From: Candidatus Merdivicinus excrementipullorum
GTDB taxonomy: Bacteria; Bacillota; Clostridia; Oscillospirales; Ruminococcaceae
Assembly: GCA_018716725.1 (NCBI GenBank)
Contig: DVJP01000015.1
Coordinates: 28,766-92,765, forward strand
Direction of reading: 5' to 3'
Length of the DNA stretch: 64,000 nucleotides
A program made the position numbers and the translations under genes. Numbering within the stretch: position 1 is the first letter of the stretch; the number at the start of each line of letters is the position of its first letter. Positions 34,869 through 43,914 of the stretch are shown piece after piece. A model generated the notes under the pieces. The model searched no databases and was not told where the DNA came from. It was given only the letters and a program-made list of their open reading frames with translations.

Positions 34869-36044
34869 ATGAACGAACTGATTCTCATGAAATACGGGGA
34901 AATCGCCTTGAAGGGCCTCAACAAAAGCTCTTTTGAGGACATCCTCTTAAAAAACATCCGCTGGCGGATGCGGGATATGGGCCGGCTCCGGCTGCGGAAG
35001 GCCCAGTCCACCATTTACCTGGAGCCGGAGGACCCGGAGAGCTTCGATTTTGACGAGGCCATGGACCGGCTCACCAAGATTTTCGGCATCGCTTCCATTT
35101 CCCGGGCTTTGGTGGTGGAAAAGAGCTTAGACGCCATCCAAAAGGAAATCTGCGGGTATTTGGAGGACCAGCTTTCCTCTGCCCGGACCTTTAAGGTGGA
35201 AACCCGCCGTTCCGACAAGCAGTTCCCCTTGAAGTCCCCGGAGATTTCCGCGGAGGTGGGGGGGACCATCCTGTCCCAGTTCCGCAACCTTCAGGTGGAC
35301 GTCCACAACCCGGAACTGGTGGTCAATGTGGAGATCCGGGACTTCGGCGCCTACATCCACGCCGGGAGCATCCCCGGTGCAGGCGGCATGCCGGTTTCCT
35401 CCAGCGGCAAGGCCATGATCCTCATTTCCGGCGGCCTGGACAGCCCGGTAGCGGCTTACATGATGGCGAAACGGGGCCTTTCTTTGGAAGCCATCCACTT
35501 TGTCAGCCCCCCTTACACCAGCGACCGGGCCTTGCAGAAGGTGGAAACCCTCTGTGAGAAGCTGGTCCCTTACACCGGCAGCATCAAGTTCCACTGCGTT
35601 CCCTTCACCGAAATCCAGGAGGCCATTAAAGAGCACTGCCCCGAGGAGCTGTTTACCGTCATTATGCGGCGGCTCATGATGAAGGTGGCGGAGGAAGTCT
35701 GCAAAAAGCGGGACATCAAGGCCCTGGTCACCGGCGAAAGCCTGGCCCAGGTTGCCAGCCAGACTCTGGACGCCCTTTACTGCACCGACAACGCCACAGA
35801 CCTGGTGGTGCTCCGTCCCTTAATCGGCATGGACAAATCGGAGATCATCAAAATCGCCTACCAAATCGACACCTACGAAACCTCCATCCTGCCCTACGAG
35901 GACTGCTGCACCGTCTTTACCCCCCGGCACCCCCGGACCCGGCCCAAGCTCCACTTTGTGGAAAAAGCCGAGGCGGGCTTCGACTTCGGGCCGCTGCTGG
36001 TCAAAGCGGTGGAGGACACCGCCTGCAAAACCATTACTCTTTAA
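34869..36044 (+). CDS. thiI: tRNA 4-thiouridine synthase ThiI, short form
   Basis: 391 residues: an N-terminal ferredoxin-like and THUMP domain (about 1-165), then a PP-loop ATPase domain with ISGGLDSPVA (near 182). The C-terminal rhodanese domain of E. coli ThiI is absent, as in most Firmicutes, so it should take sulfur directly from the desulfurase encoded upstream. A -10 like TATAAT lies 15 bases before the start, but with a weak -35. Confidence 0.93.
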   Translation: MNELILMKYGEIALKGLNKSSFEDILLKNIRWRMRDMGRLRLRKAQSTIYLEPEDPESFDFDEAMDRLTKIFGIASISRALVVEKSLDAIQKEICGYLEDQLSSARTFKVETRRSDKQFPLKSPEISAEVGGTILSQFRNLQVDVHNPELVVNVEIRDFGAYIHAGSIPGAGGMPVSSSGKAMILISGGLDSPVAAYMMAKRGLSLEAIHFVSPPYTSDRALQKVETLCEKLVPYTGSIKFHCVPFTEIQEAIKEHCPEELFTVIMRRLMMKVAEEVCKKRDIKALVTGESLAQVASQTLDALYCTDNATDLVVLRPLIGMDKSEIIKIAYQIDTYETSILPYEDCCTVFTPRHPRTRPKLHFVEKAEAGFDFGPLLVKAVEDTACKTITL

Positions 36045-36068
36045 TTCTGCATCAGGACGGTTTGTTTC

Positions 36069-36446
36069 ATGAAATTGCTCATTCAGTTCGGCATCATTTT
36101 CGGCGTGTGCTGGGTGGGGGAAGGGCTTTCCAGGCTGCTCCCGCTGCCGGGCAGCGTCATCAGCATGATTTTATTGTTTCTTTTACTGCTGACAAAGCTC
36201 GTAAAACCGGCGCACATTGCGGAAAAATCCGACTTTCTCTTAAAAAATATGGCCTTTTTCTTTATCCCGGCCGGGGTGGCCATCATGGAGAGCCTGGGGA
36301 TCCTTTGGGAGAACCTTATCCCCTTCCTCACCGTCTGCTTTGTCACTATGGTGATTACCTTTGCCGCCACGGCTTACACCGTCCGGCTGGTCATCTGGCT
36401 GCAAAACCGGCTTTCCGCCAGAAAGGAGGGAAAACAGCGTGGCTGA
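36069..36446 (+). CDS. lrgA: LrgA/CidA holin-like membrane protein
   Basis: A 125-residue protein with four predicted membrane helices and the family motif LPLPGSVISMILLFLLL (near residue 23). LrgA/CidA proteins modulate murein hydrolase release or pyruvate transport. It overlaps lrgB by 8 bases. Confidence 0.88.
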   Translation: MKLLIQFGIIFGVCWVGEGLSRLLPLPGSVISMILLFLLLLTKLVKPAHIAEKSDFLLKNMAFFFIPAGVAIMESLGILWENLIPFLTVCFVTMVITFAATAYTVRLVIWLQNRLSARKEGKQRG

Positions 36447-37119
36447 TTGGTTTTCCTCCCCCCTTTTCGGCATTACCCTAAGCATCGCCGCCTACGGGAT
36501 TGGGTATTGGATTCAGAAAAAGCTCCGCACCCCGGCGGCTAACCCTCTGCTCATCGCCATTATCCTGGTGATCCTCTTTTTAAAGCTCACCGGGATTCCT
36601 CTGGAAGCCTACAACGCAGGGGGCGATTTTATCGCCATGTTCTTAGCGCCGGCCACCGCCTGCCTGGCCATTTCCATTTACCGGCAGCTGCCGGTTTTAA
36701 AGAAAAACCTGATCCCGGTGCTGGCCGGTTCGACGGTGGGGGCCGGGGTGTCCATGGGGAGCGTGTATCTCCTCTGCCGGCTGTTCCGGCTGGATGAAAA
36801 AATGACGGCTTCTTTGCTGCCCAAATCTGTCACCACCCCCATTGCCATGGGAGTTTCGGAACAGCTGGGGGGCATTGTCCCCATTACCGTGGCGGCAGTG
36901 GTGTTCACCGGCATTTTGGGGGCTATTTTCGCCCCGCTGATGATAAAAATTTTCCGGGTCCGCAGCCCCATTGCCGCAGGCCTTGCCATCGGCGCGTGCA
37001 GTCACGCCGTAGGAACCTCCAAAGCGGTGGAGCTGGGGGAAGTGGAAGGGGCCATGAGCGGAATTGCCATCGGCACAGTGGGCCTGGTTACAGTGATTCT
37101 GGGCATGGTTCTTTCCTAA
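36439..37119 (+). CDS. lrgB: LrgB family membrane protein
   Basis: A 226-residue polytopic protein with the signature SVTTPIAMGVSEQLGGI (near residue 132) and SHAVGTSKAVELGE (near 190). GTG 36439 is preceded by GAAAGGAGGG and overlaps the lrgA 3' end. LrgA and LrgB act together in the membrane. The sortase-like gene begins 19 bases later, so all three may share a transcript. Confidence 0.88.
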   Translation: MADWFSSPLFGITLSIAAYGIGYWIQKKLRTPAANPLLIAIILVILFLKLTGIPLEAYNAGGDFIAMFLAPATACLAISIYRQLPVLKKNLIPVLAGSTVGAGVSMGSVYLLCRLFRLDEKMTASLLPKSVTTPIAMGVSEQLGGIVPITVAAVVFTGILGAIFAPLMIKIFRVRSPIAAGLAIGACSHAVGTSKAVELGEVEGAMSGIAIGTVGLVTVILGMVLS

Positions 37120-37138
37120 AGCCGGAAGGGGGTGTGTG

Positions 37139-38560
37139 ATGTTCCGTCAATGGGTTTATGAGGAGCAGAGGCTGCGGGTGATCCGCAGGCTGTCTGCCAA
37201 GAAATATCAGATTGCAGCGGCGGAAATAGGGACCGGCGGGTATTTTGCCCAGCAGTTTGCCGCGGTTCCGGACGGGGCCGGGCAGGTTTTCCGCTGCGGG
37301 ATGATGGCCCTGGATCGAAAAAGCGCGGTCCAGGCCGGAGTCCCCCCCAGGACCTGCCGGAAATACGGCCTGTGCGCCAAGGAAACCGCCGCCGCTTTGG
37401 CCCATGGCATCCGCCGCCGGGAAAGGGCGGATGTGGGAGCCGGTTTTTCCGGCCCGGCGGATGGCAGCGGCCCTTTTTGGGCGGCAGTTTCCGTGCGGCG
37501 GCGGTCCAAAGCATGGATTGCGGTTCGGATGATCCCGGCTTTTCCCGGCAAGGGGCGACAGGCCCAGCAGGAGGCGGCGGTTCAGGCGGTGTTTGAGCTG
37601 CTGGACGGCTTTTTTGCCGGCAACCCGGCTGTGATAAAGGAATTTGAACCTGCAAAAAAATACCGGTACTGCTGCGACAGCGCCCTACCGGTGCGGTTCC
37701 TTCGGTTTTTTATCCCCTGGAGGGGGGACAAGGCCGGGGATGCGGTGGTAAAGCTCCTGCTTCTGGCCGCTGTGGCGGTGGGCGGCTGGTCCCTTTACCA
37801 GCTTACAACCGATATGGCCCGGATACACGAAAGCGCCCAGGTTTTGGAACGGGCGGTGAAAACTATGGAGCAGAAGCCCAGCGAAGAGCAGGTGAGCACC
37901 CTGCCGGAAGGGTATCTGGACAAATTTGCCGCGGCTTATGAGGTGAACCCGGAGATCGCCGGCTGGATCAATATCCCCAATACCAACATGAATCTGCCGG
38001 TTTTGCAGCATGAGGACAATGATTATTATTTAGACCACAATTTCGAGGGGGATTACGACCCCAACGGCGCGCCCTTCATGGATTTCCGCAACAACGCCCG
38101 GGAACTCGACGACAACACCCTTATTTACGGCCACAACTGGGAATCCGGCCAGATGTTCCACAGCCTGCTCCTTTATGAGGATGTGGAGTTTTACAAGCAG
38201 AACCCGGTGATTACCTTCGATACGGTTTACGAGGAAAGCCAGTGGAAGGTGATCTCCTGTCTGGAGGCCAACACGGACGCCAATATCGGGGAAGTGTTCA
38301 ATTACTGGAACTTTATCCGGACCGATGATCCGGATAAAATGCAGTGGTACATTGATGAGGTTCTGGCCCGGAGCTTTTTTACCACCACAGTGGACGTCAA
38401 CACGGACGATAAGCTCCTGACTATCCAGACCTGCGCCAATGACCGATATAATACCAAAGTGTGCCTGGTGGCCCGGAAGGTCCGGCCCGGCGAAAGCGCC
38501 GAGGTGGACGTGGAGGGGGCCGCGGCCAATCCCGACCGGGTGAAGCCCGTCCGGTATTGA
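37139..38560 (+). CDS. Class B sortase with an N-terminal CinA-C-like domain
   Basis: 473 residues in one frame. Residues 8-160 look like the CinA C-terminal (nicotinamide-nucleotide amidohydrolase) fold: AAAEIGTGGYFAQQFAAVP, AKETAAALAHGIRRRERADV, GFSGPAD. The catalytic ESCTGG motif has become EIGTGG (residues 29-34), so activity is probably lost. A membrane helix spans 202-220. Residues 270-460 are a class B sortase: PNTNMNLPV, catalytic His 332 in IYGHNW, Cys 432 in TIQTCAN. The catalytic arginine position is not obvious (R436 or K440). Sortases link proteins to peptidoglycan from outside the membrane, which would leave the CinA-like part in the cytoplasm. Confidence 0.8.
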   Translation: MFRQWVYEEQRLRVIRRLSAKKYQIAAAEIGTGGYFAQQFAAVPDGAGQVFRCGMMALDRKSAVQAGVPPRTCRKYGLCAKETAAALAHGIRRRERADVGAGFSGPADGSGPFWAAVSVRRRSKAWIAVRMIPAFPGKGRQAQQEAAVQAVFELLDGFFAGNPAVIKEFEPAKKYRYCCDSALPVRFLRFFIPWRGDKAGDAVVKLLLLAAVAVGGWSLYQLTTDMARIHESAQVLERAVKTMEQKPSEEQVSTLPEGYLDKFAAAYEVNPEIAGWINIPNTNMNLPVLQHEDNDYYLDHNFEGDYDPNGAPFMDFRNNARELDDNTLIYGHNWESGQMFHSLLLYEDVEFYKQNPVITFDTVYEESQWKVISCLEANTDANIGEVFNYWNFIRTDDPDKMQWYIDEVLARSFFTTTVDVNTDDKLLTIQTCANDRYNTKVCLVARKVRPGESAEVDVEGAAANPDRVKPVRY

Positions 38561-38580
38561 TTAGGAAAGGATGATTTCCC

Positions 38581-39264
38581 ATGAAAATGAAAGAATTTCT
38601 GGAAAAATACACCCATGCCGTCTGGGTCCAGGCCCTGGTTTTGGTGGCGGTCCTTTGGGGGCTGGCGCTGTTTACCAGCGCCTCCTTTGAATCGGTGGAC
38701 AAAACTGCTTCCGGTATGCCGGATACGGAAAGCTCCAGCGATATCAGCCTGACCGATGAAGAAAAATCCGACGCCCTGGACGACCTGTTCGTGGAAAGCA
38801 GCGGCGCTTTCGGCAACTGGGACGAATTTTCCGATATGCCGAAAGTCAGCGTGCCGGCCAGCACCTCCCGTCCCAGCGGCGGCTCCCAGAATAACAGCCA
38901 GCAGGAGAGCCACGAGCCGTCAGAGGAGCCTTCTGAAGAAACGCCTCCCGTCCAGCAGGAATCCTCCATTCCGGACGCGCCCCCTGCCACCAGCGTTGAC
39001 ACCGGTTCTCCCGGCGAGCCTTCTGCTCCGCCTGCGGAGTCCAGCGTTCCCAGCACGCCCAGCGAACCCTCCGGCGCTGTGCCCGGCGGCCCCGGGGACG
39101 GCGGGACCGGAACCTCCGGCGGGGAGACTCCCGGCGATGCGGTGAATATCGGCTCCGACGCCACAGTGGACGGCCCCACCCCCGACAACCCGGACGCGCC
39201 GGAGCCGGAACAGCCGGAAAACCCCATTGACGCGGCTTCCATGGTGGAAGGCCCTCAAGACTGA
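38581..39264 (+). CDS. Membrane-anchored low-complexity protein next to sortase
   Basis: A 227-residue protein. A short cytoplasmic start is followed by one membrane helix (about residues 14-32) and a long external tail rich in Pro, Ser, Glu and Gly (about 90-227). No folded domain and no LPXTG or NPXTN sorting motif is visible. It follows the sortase by 20 bases with an AAAGGATG site. Its role may be structural or regulatory at the cell wall, but I do not recognise a family. Confidence 0.65.
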   Translation: MKMKEFLEKYTHAVWVQALVLVAVLWGLALFTSASFESVDKTASGMPDTESSSDISLTDEEKSDALDDLFVESSGAFGNWDEFSDMPKVSVPASTSRPSGGSQNNSQQESHEPSEEPSEETPPVQQESSIPDAPPATSVDTGSPGEPSAPPAESSVPSTPSEPSGAVPGGPGDGGTGTSGGETPGDAVNIGSDATVDGPTPDNPDAPEPEQPENPIDAASMVEGPQD

Positions 39265-39294
39265 CGTTCAAAAATTTAATGACGGCTGTATGAG

Positions 39295-39330
39295 AAAGGG
39301 GCCGCTGCTGTAAAGCAGCGGCCCCTTTGC
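39295..39330 (+). terminator. Terminator of the lrgAB-sortase operon
   Basis: Perfect stem AAAGGGGCCGCTGCT/AGCAGCGGCCCCTTT with the loop GTAA. Confidence 0.85.
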
Positions 39331-39354
39331 CGGTATGTGAATCAGTTTTCGCGG

Positions 39355-40449
39355 TTAGATTTCCTCTACATGGATTTCCACTTCGTGGCCGCATTCCGCA
39401 GAACGGATAATGCCGTCGATAATGGCCTGGTTGTAGATGATCTGGGAGGTGGGGATGGGAGCCGGGAGGTTTTGCTCCACAGCGTCTACGAAGGAACGGC
39501 ATTTTAAGAAGAAGCGGTCCTCTTTGGCGTCGTGGAGGGGAATGGGGGTGCAGGTAGGCTCGCCGAATTCATCGTGGAACAGGGTCACGTTGCCGCAGCT
39601 GCCGTCCCAGGCGCCGCCCCACAGGGATTCGGGATTGGCAGGCTCCACTTTCAAGCCTGCGTCGGTGCCCAGGAAAATGGTGCTGCCGGTGGTGTCCATG
39701 TGCATGGCCCAGGACATGCGGAAGTCCAGGGTAATGCCGCCTTCCAGCCGGATAAAGGCCCCGCAGAAGTCGTCGACGGAGAAGCGTTTGGCGTCCTCCT
39801 CGGAATTATATTTGGGATTTTTGCCAAAATAATCGTAGGAAACTGCGGAAACCGTCAGGGGCTTGGGGTAGCCCAGGGCGTTTAAAACCATGTCCAGAGA
39901 GTAGCACCCAATGTCGGCCAATGCGCCTACGCCGGCGTATTGCTTTTCAATAAAGGTGCTGCCGGGGATGCCGCGGCGGCGGCCGCCTCCGGTCTGGATG
40001 TAGTAGATTTTTCCAAGTTTTCCGCTTTGGATGATCTCTTTGATTTTTTTCATCCGGCCGTCATAACGGGGCTGGAAGCCGATGGTGACGATCTTGCCGG
40101 TTTCCTTTTCCACCCGGCGGATTTCCTGGGCGTCCTCCAGGGTTACGGTCATGGGCTTCTCCAAAAGCACATGGCAGCCGGCCCGCAAAGCGGCAATGGC
40201 GCAGACTGCGTGGGTGGAATTGTAGGTGCAGACGCTGACGGCGTCCGGCTTTAATGCCTCCAGCATGGTTTCCGTGTCGTCAAAATCTTTGGCGTCCGGC
40301 AGGCCGTGACGGTCAAAAAAGGCTCTGGCTTTTCCGGGAATAATATCGGCGCCGCCGACAATTTCCACATCCTCCATCTGCTTATAAGCATTCATATGGG
40401 CGTTGGCAATGCCGCCGGTTCCGATAATGGCGATTCTTAATTTTTTCAT
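39355..40449 (-). CDS. Gfo/Idh/MocA-family NAD(P)-dependent oxidoreductase
   Basis: 364 residues: an N-terminal Rossmann domain starting IAIIGTGGIANAHM, the family motif LLEKPMTVT (near residue 95), and a C-terminal substrate domain with GVGALADIGCYSLDM (near 180). Such enzymes oxidise or reduce sugars, inositols and similar compounds; the substrate cannot be inferred. ATG 40449 has an AAGGAAGG site. It is single-gene, with its own promoter. Confidence 0.88.
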   Translation of the reverse strand: MKKLRIAIIGTGGIANAHMNAYKQMEDVEIVGGADIIPGKARAFFDRHGLPDAKDFDDTETMLEALKPDAVSVCTYNSTHAVCAIAALRAGCHVLLEKPMTVTLEDAQEIRRVEKETGKIVTIGFQPRYDGRMKKIKEIIQSGKLGKIYYIQTGGGRRRGIPGSTFIEKQYAGVGALADIGCYSLDMVLNALGYPKPLTVSAVSYDYFGKNPKYNSEEDAKRFSVDDFCGAFIRLEGGITLDFRMSWAMHMDTTGSTIFLGTDAGLKVEPANPESLWGGAWDGSCGNVTLFHDEFGEPTCTPIPLHDAKEDRFFLKCRSFVDAVEQNLPAPIPTSQIIYNQAIIDGIIRSAECGHEVEIHVEEI

Positions 40450-40498
40450 GGGCTGGTCCTTCCTTTCGGATGAAAGATTAGAAAGATTATACGCTATT

Positions 40499-40527
40499 AT
40501 GATAAACGGATTTTTTGGGAAAGTCAA
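40499..40527 (-). promoter_or_regulatory. Sigma-A promoter of the Gfo/Idh/MocA gene
   Basis: On the minus strand: TTGACT, 17 bases, TATCAT. Confidence 0.7.
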
Positions 40528-40617
40528 CCGGTTTTTATAAAATTCCAGCACGAAATTCTGGGATAATTTTCGATACTTTTATACAGAGAAAATGGCGGAA
40601 TTTGAGTTGCTCAGATG

Positions 40618-40631
40618 CAAATGTTTGTTCG
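40618..40631. promoter_or_regulatory. Candidate LexA (SOS) box upstream of uvrB
   Basis: On the minus strand CGAACAAACATTTG matches the Gram-positive SOS box CGAACRNRYGTTYG at all but one position. It ends 9 bases before the uvrB -35 box, a position that fits LexA control of uvrB. Confidence 0.6.
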
Positions 40632-40640
40632 ATTTTCTGG

Positions 40641-40669
40641 TTGAAAAAGGCGCCGCGGTGTGGTACAAT
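40641..40669 (+). promoter_or_regulatory. Sigma-A promoter of uvrB
   Basis: TTGAAA, 17 bases, TACAAT, about 37 bases before the start codon. Confidence 0.8.
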
Positions 40670-40706
40670 AGAGTCGGTTATGTAAGGATTGGACGGAGGA
40701 ATGCGG

Positions 40707-42704
40707 ATGGAATCGGAACGGAAATTTAAGCTGGTTTCCAGCTATCAGCCTACGGGGGACCAGCCCCAGGCCATTGAAAAACTGACGGAAGGGGTTCTGC
40801 GGGGGGATAAGGCCCAGACCCTGCTTGGCGTTACCGGCTCCGGCAAGACCTTTACCATGGCAAACGTCATTGCCAGGGTCAATAAGCCTACCCTGGTTTT
40901 GGCTCACAACAAAACCCTGGCGGCCCAGCTCTGCTCGGAGTTCCGGGAATTTTTTCCGGAAAACGCCGTGGAGTATTTCGTATCCTATTACGATTATTAC
41001 CAGCCGGAAGCCTATATCCCCGGCACAGACACTTACATTGAAAAGGACTCCGCCATTAACGATGAAATCGACAAGCTGCGCCACTCGGCCACCTGCGCTT
41101 TAGGGGAACGGAACGACGTAATTATCGTGGCCAGCGTCAGCTGCATCTACTCCCTGGGTGCGCCGGAGGACTACCGGAGCATGGTCATCTCCCTGCGGCC
41201 GGGGATGCAGATGGAGCGGGACGAGCTTCTGCACAAGCTGGTGGACCGGCAGTACGACCGCAACGACATCAATTTTGTCCGGGGCAAATTCCGGGTCCGG
41301 GGGGATGTGGTGGAGATTTTCCCGGCAGGCAGCGGTGAAACTGCTATCCGGGTGGAGTTTTTCGGGGACGAGGTGGACCGGATTTCCGAAATCAACCCCT
41401 TGACCGGGGAGATTAAAGCGGTTATGTCCCATGTGATGATTTACCCCGCCTCCCACTTTATCACTCCGCCGGACAAGCTGAAAGACGCGGTGGCTGAAAT
41501 CGAGCGGGAGCTGGAGGAACGGATCAAGTATTTTAAGGACAACGACATGCTCCTGGAGGCCCAGCGCATCGAACAGCGCACCCGTTACGACATGGAAATG
41601 CTGGAGGAAATCGGCTTTTGCAAGGGCATTGAAAACTATTCCCGGGTGCTGGCCGGCCGCGCCCCCGGCAGCACGCCCTATACCCTCTTAGACCATTTCC
41701 CCAAGGATTTCCTCCTGTTTATCGACGAGTCCCATGTGACGGTGCCCCAGGTCCGGGGCATGTATTTCGGCGACCGGGCCAGAAAACAGACCCTCATCGA
41801 CTACGGGTTCCGCCTGCCCTCGGCTTTTGACAACCGGCCCCTAAATTTTGAGGAATTCCAGGGGAAATTAAACCAGGTCATCTACGTTTCGGCAACCCCT
41901 GCGGAGTTTGAACGGGAGCAGAGCACCCAGATTGCGGAACAGGTCATCCGCCCCACGGGACTGGTGGACCCGGAAATTATCGTCAAGCCGGTGGAAGGCC
42001 AGATTGAGGACCTGCTGAGTGAAATCAACACCCGCACAGAGCGGGGGGAACGGACCCTGGTCACCACCCTGACAAAAAAAATGGCGGAGGATTTGACCGA
42101 GTATTTGAAGGGGTTCCATGTGAAGGTGCGGTACATGCACCACGACATCGACACCATGGAGCGGATGGAAATTATCAGGGATTTGCGGCTGGGAGTCTTT
42201 GACGTGCTGGTGGGCATTAACCTTTTGCGGGAGGGCTTGGACATTCCGGAGGTGAGCCTGGTGGCCATTCTGGACGCGGACAAGGAAGGGTTCCTGCGCT
42301 CCGAAACCTCCCTGATCCAGACCATCGGCCGCGCCGCCCGAAACGCCGGGGGCCAGGTTATTATGTACGCCGACAGCGTCACTGATTCCATGGAACGGGC
42401 CATCCGGGAAACCAACCGCCGACGGGAAATCCAGATGGCCTACAACAAGGAACACGGCATCGTCCCCAAAACCATCGTCAAATCCGTGGCTGAGATCATC
42501 GAGATTTCCGCTAAGGACACCATCGACAAAAAGGGCAAACGGCTGTCGGATATGGAAAAAATGCAGCTGATTAAGGCTTATACCGCTGAAATGAAGGAGG
42601 CTGCCAAGCTCCTGGAATTCGAGCAGGCGGCCTTTCTGCGGGATAAAATCAAAAAATTGCAGGATGAATTGGACGGCGTAAAGCCGAAAAAACGCCGTTC
42701 TTGA
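40707..42704 (+). CDS. uvrB: Excinuclease ABC subunit B
   Basis: A 665-residue helicase-like protein that verifies DNA damage in nucleotide excision repair. Walker A is in [10 protein letters not shown] (near 40), the beta-hairpin region in [12 protein letters not shown] (near 95), and the DEAD-box equivalent in FIDESHVT (near 335). The C-terminal UVR motif that contacts UvrC is present (about 620-655). ATG 40707 is chosen because GGAGG is 7 bases upstream; ATG 40701 would be too close. uvrA lies 4.5 kb downstream rather than adjacent. Confidence 0.97.
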   Translation: MESERKFKLVSSYQPTGDQPQAIEKLTEGVLRGDKAQTLLGVTGSGKTFTMANVIARVNKPTLVLAHNKTLAAQLCSEFREFFPENAVEYFVSYYDYYQPEAYIPGTDTYIEKDSAINDEIDKLRHSATCALGERNDVIIVASVSCIYSLGAPEDYRSMVISLRPGMQMERDELLHKLVDRQYDRNDINFVRGKFRVRGDVVEIFPAGSGETAIRVEFFGDEVDRISEINPLTGEIKAVMSHVMIYPASHFITPPDKLKDAVAEIERELEERIKYFKDNDMLLEAQRIEQRTRYDMEMLEEIGFCKGIENYSRVLAGRAPGSTPYTLLDHFPKDFLLFIDESHVTVPQVRGMYFGDRARKQTLIDYGFRLPSAFDNRPLNFEEFQGKLNQVIYVSATPAEFEREQSTQIAEQVIRPTGLVDPEIIVKPVEGQIEDLLSEINTRTERGERTLVTTLTKKMAEDLTEYLKGFHVKVRYMHHDIDTMERMEIIRDLRLGVFDVLVGINLLREGLDIPEVSLVAILDADKEGFLRSETSLIQTIGRAARNAGGQVIMYADSVTDSMERAIRETNRRREIQMAYNKEHGIVPKTIVKSVAEIIEISAKDTIDKKGKRLSDMEKMQLIKAYTAEMKEAAKLLEFEQAAFLRDKIKKLQDELDGVKPKKRRS

Positions 42705-42722
42705 GAAAATAGGAGGAAGAGG

Positions 42723-43487
42723 ATGACAGATACCGAACAGCTTTCCGCTCAGAACAATGTGATCCGGGAAGGGAAAACAACGACCCGCCCGGCAGGGGAA
42801 TGGTCCTCAAGCATTCACAGGTACCTGCGCTTTTTGGAGGCGGAGGGCCTGCGGGTGCCCCGTCCTATCAGCATCCAGGACGGCCGGGAAACTCTGGAAT
42901 TTATTGAAGGGGAGTTTGTCCATCCCTACAAATGGACGGACGAGGCTTTGTACGCCGTGGGGGAAATGGCGGGTAGGCTGCACCGGACATCCGTAAAATT
43001 CCACATTTTCCCGGAAGATCAGTGGAAAAATTGGTGCCTGCGGGAAATCGGGAAAAACCCGAGGATTATCAGCCACGGGGACATTGCCCCTTGGAATGTG
43101 GTGACGGAAAATGGGATGCCCAAAGCGCTGATTGATTGGGAATATGCCGGGCCAATCGATCCCATGGTGGAGCTTTCCCGGATCTGCTGGCTGTTTCCCC
43201 AACTGGTGGACGACGATTTGGCGGCCATTTACGACCTGCCTTCCCCGGAAAAGCGGGCGGAACAGGTGCGGCTCATTTGCGAGGGCTACGGCCTGCCAAG
43301 GGAACAGCGGCTGTGCTTGACGGAGCAGATTCTGGAAACCGTAATCTGCGAAACCGCCCACGAAGCCATTGACCCGGGGCTGACCTTTGAAAGCGAAGGC
43401 TCCCTTTGGGGACTGGCCTGGCGGACCCGGAGCGTTTACTGGGTCTGGCGGAACCGGAAGATATTGGAGCAGGCGCTGGAACGTTAG
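42723..43487 (+). CDS. Aminoglycoside phosphotransferase (APH)-fold kinase
   Basis: A 254-residue protein with the APH/choline-kinase catalytic loop SHGDIAPWNVV (near residue 117: Asp and Asn) and the metal-binding IDWEYAG (near 138). Family members phosphorylate drugs or small molecules such as choline or sugars. The substrate is not evident, and nothing marks it as a resistance gene. It starts 18 bases after uvrB, on the same strand, and opens the eight-gene cassette between uvrB and uvrA. Confidence 0.8.
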   Translation: MTDTEQLSAQNNVIREGKTTTRPAGEWSSSIHRYLRFLEAEGLRVPRPISIQDGRETLEFIEGEFVHPYKWTDEALYAVGEMAGRLHRTSVKFHIFPEDQWKNWCLREIGKNPRIISHGDIAPWNVVTENGMPKALIDWEYAGPIDPMVELSRICWLFPQLVDDDLAAIYDLPSPEKRAEQVRLICEGYGLPREQRLCLTEQILETVICETAHEAIDPGLTFESEGSLWGLAWRTRSVYWVWRNRKILEQALER

Positions 43488-43497
43488 GAGGATTTTT

Positions 43498-43914
43498 ATG
43501 AACTTGCCGGAACCTACCTTTGGCCCCGTCAACAGCATGGGGCATTACAAATATGTCGTGATTCTGGCCATGGAACAGGGGAAGTTCCTTTGGTGCCGCC
43601 AGAAAAAGAAAACTACCTGGGAACTGCCCGGGGGACATATCGAACCGGGGGAAACCCCGTTGGGGGCTGCAAAACGGGAGCTTTTTGAGGAAACCGGCGC
43701 GGAGGAATTTTCCATCCGGCCTATCTTCGACTACAAGGTGGAAGTACCCGGCGTGGTGTTCTTAGCGGAGATCACCCGGCGGGGCGGTATCCCCCAAAGC
43801 GAAATGGAGGAAGTCCGCCCGTCCGCTGAAATCCCCGGGGAGTGGAGCTGGCCCCAGATCCAGCCGAAAATTTTGGGGCATTACCGGGAGATAGCGAGGG
43901 AAGCTGATGATTGA
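43498..43914 (+). CDS. Nudix hydrolase
   Basis: A 138-residue protein with a complete Nudix box: GGHIEPGETPLGAAKRELFE followed by ETGAEE (about residues 46-71). It hydrolyses a nucleoside diphosphate linked to another group; the substrate is unknown. The start is ATG 43498, just after a GGAGG. It overlaps the next gene by 8 bases. Confidence 0.88.
   Translation: MNLPEPTFGPVNSMGHYKYVVILAMEQGKFLWCRQKKKTTWELPGGHIEPGETPLGAAKRELFEETGAEEFSIRPIFDYKVEVPGVVFLAEITRRGGIPQSEMEEVRPSAEIPGEWSWPQIQPKILGHYREIAREADD

Noticed and set aside
37136..37141. GTG at 37136 as the start of the sortase fusion
   Set aside because: ATG at 37139 is next to it and is better placed relative to the GGAAGGGGG site; the difference is one residue.
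42723..43487. APH-fold kinase as an aminoglycoside resistance gene
   Set aside because: Only the general fold and catalytic motifs match. Many such proteins phosphorylate metabolites, and nothing in the context indicates drug resistance.
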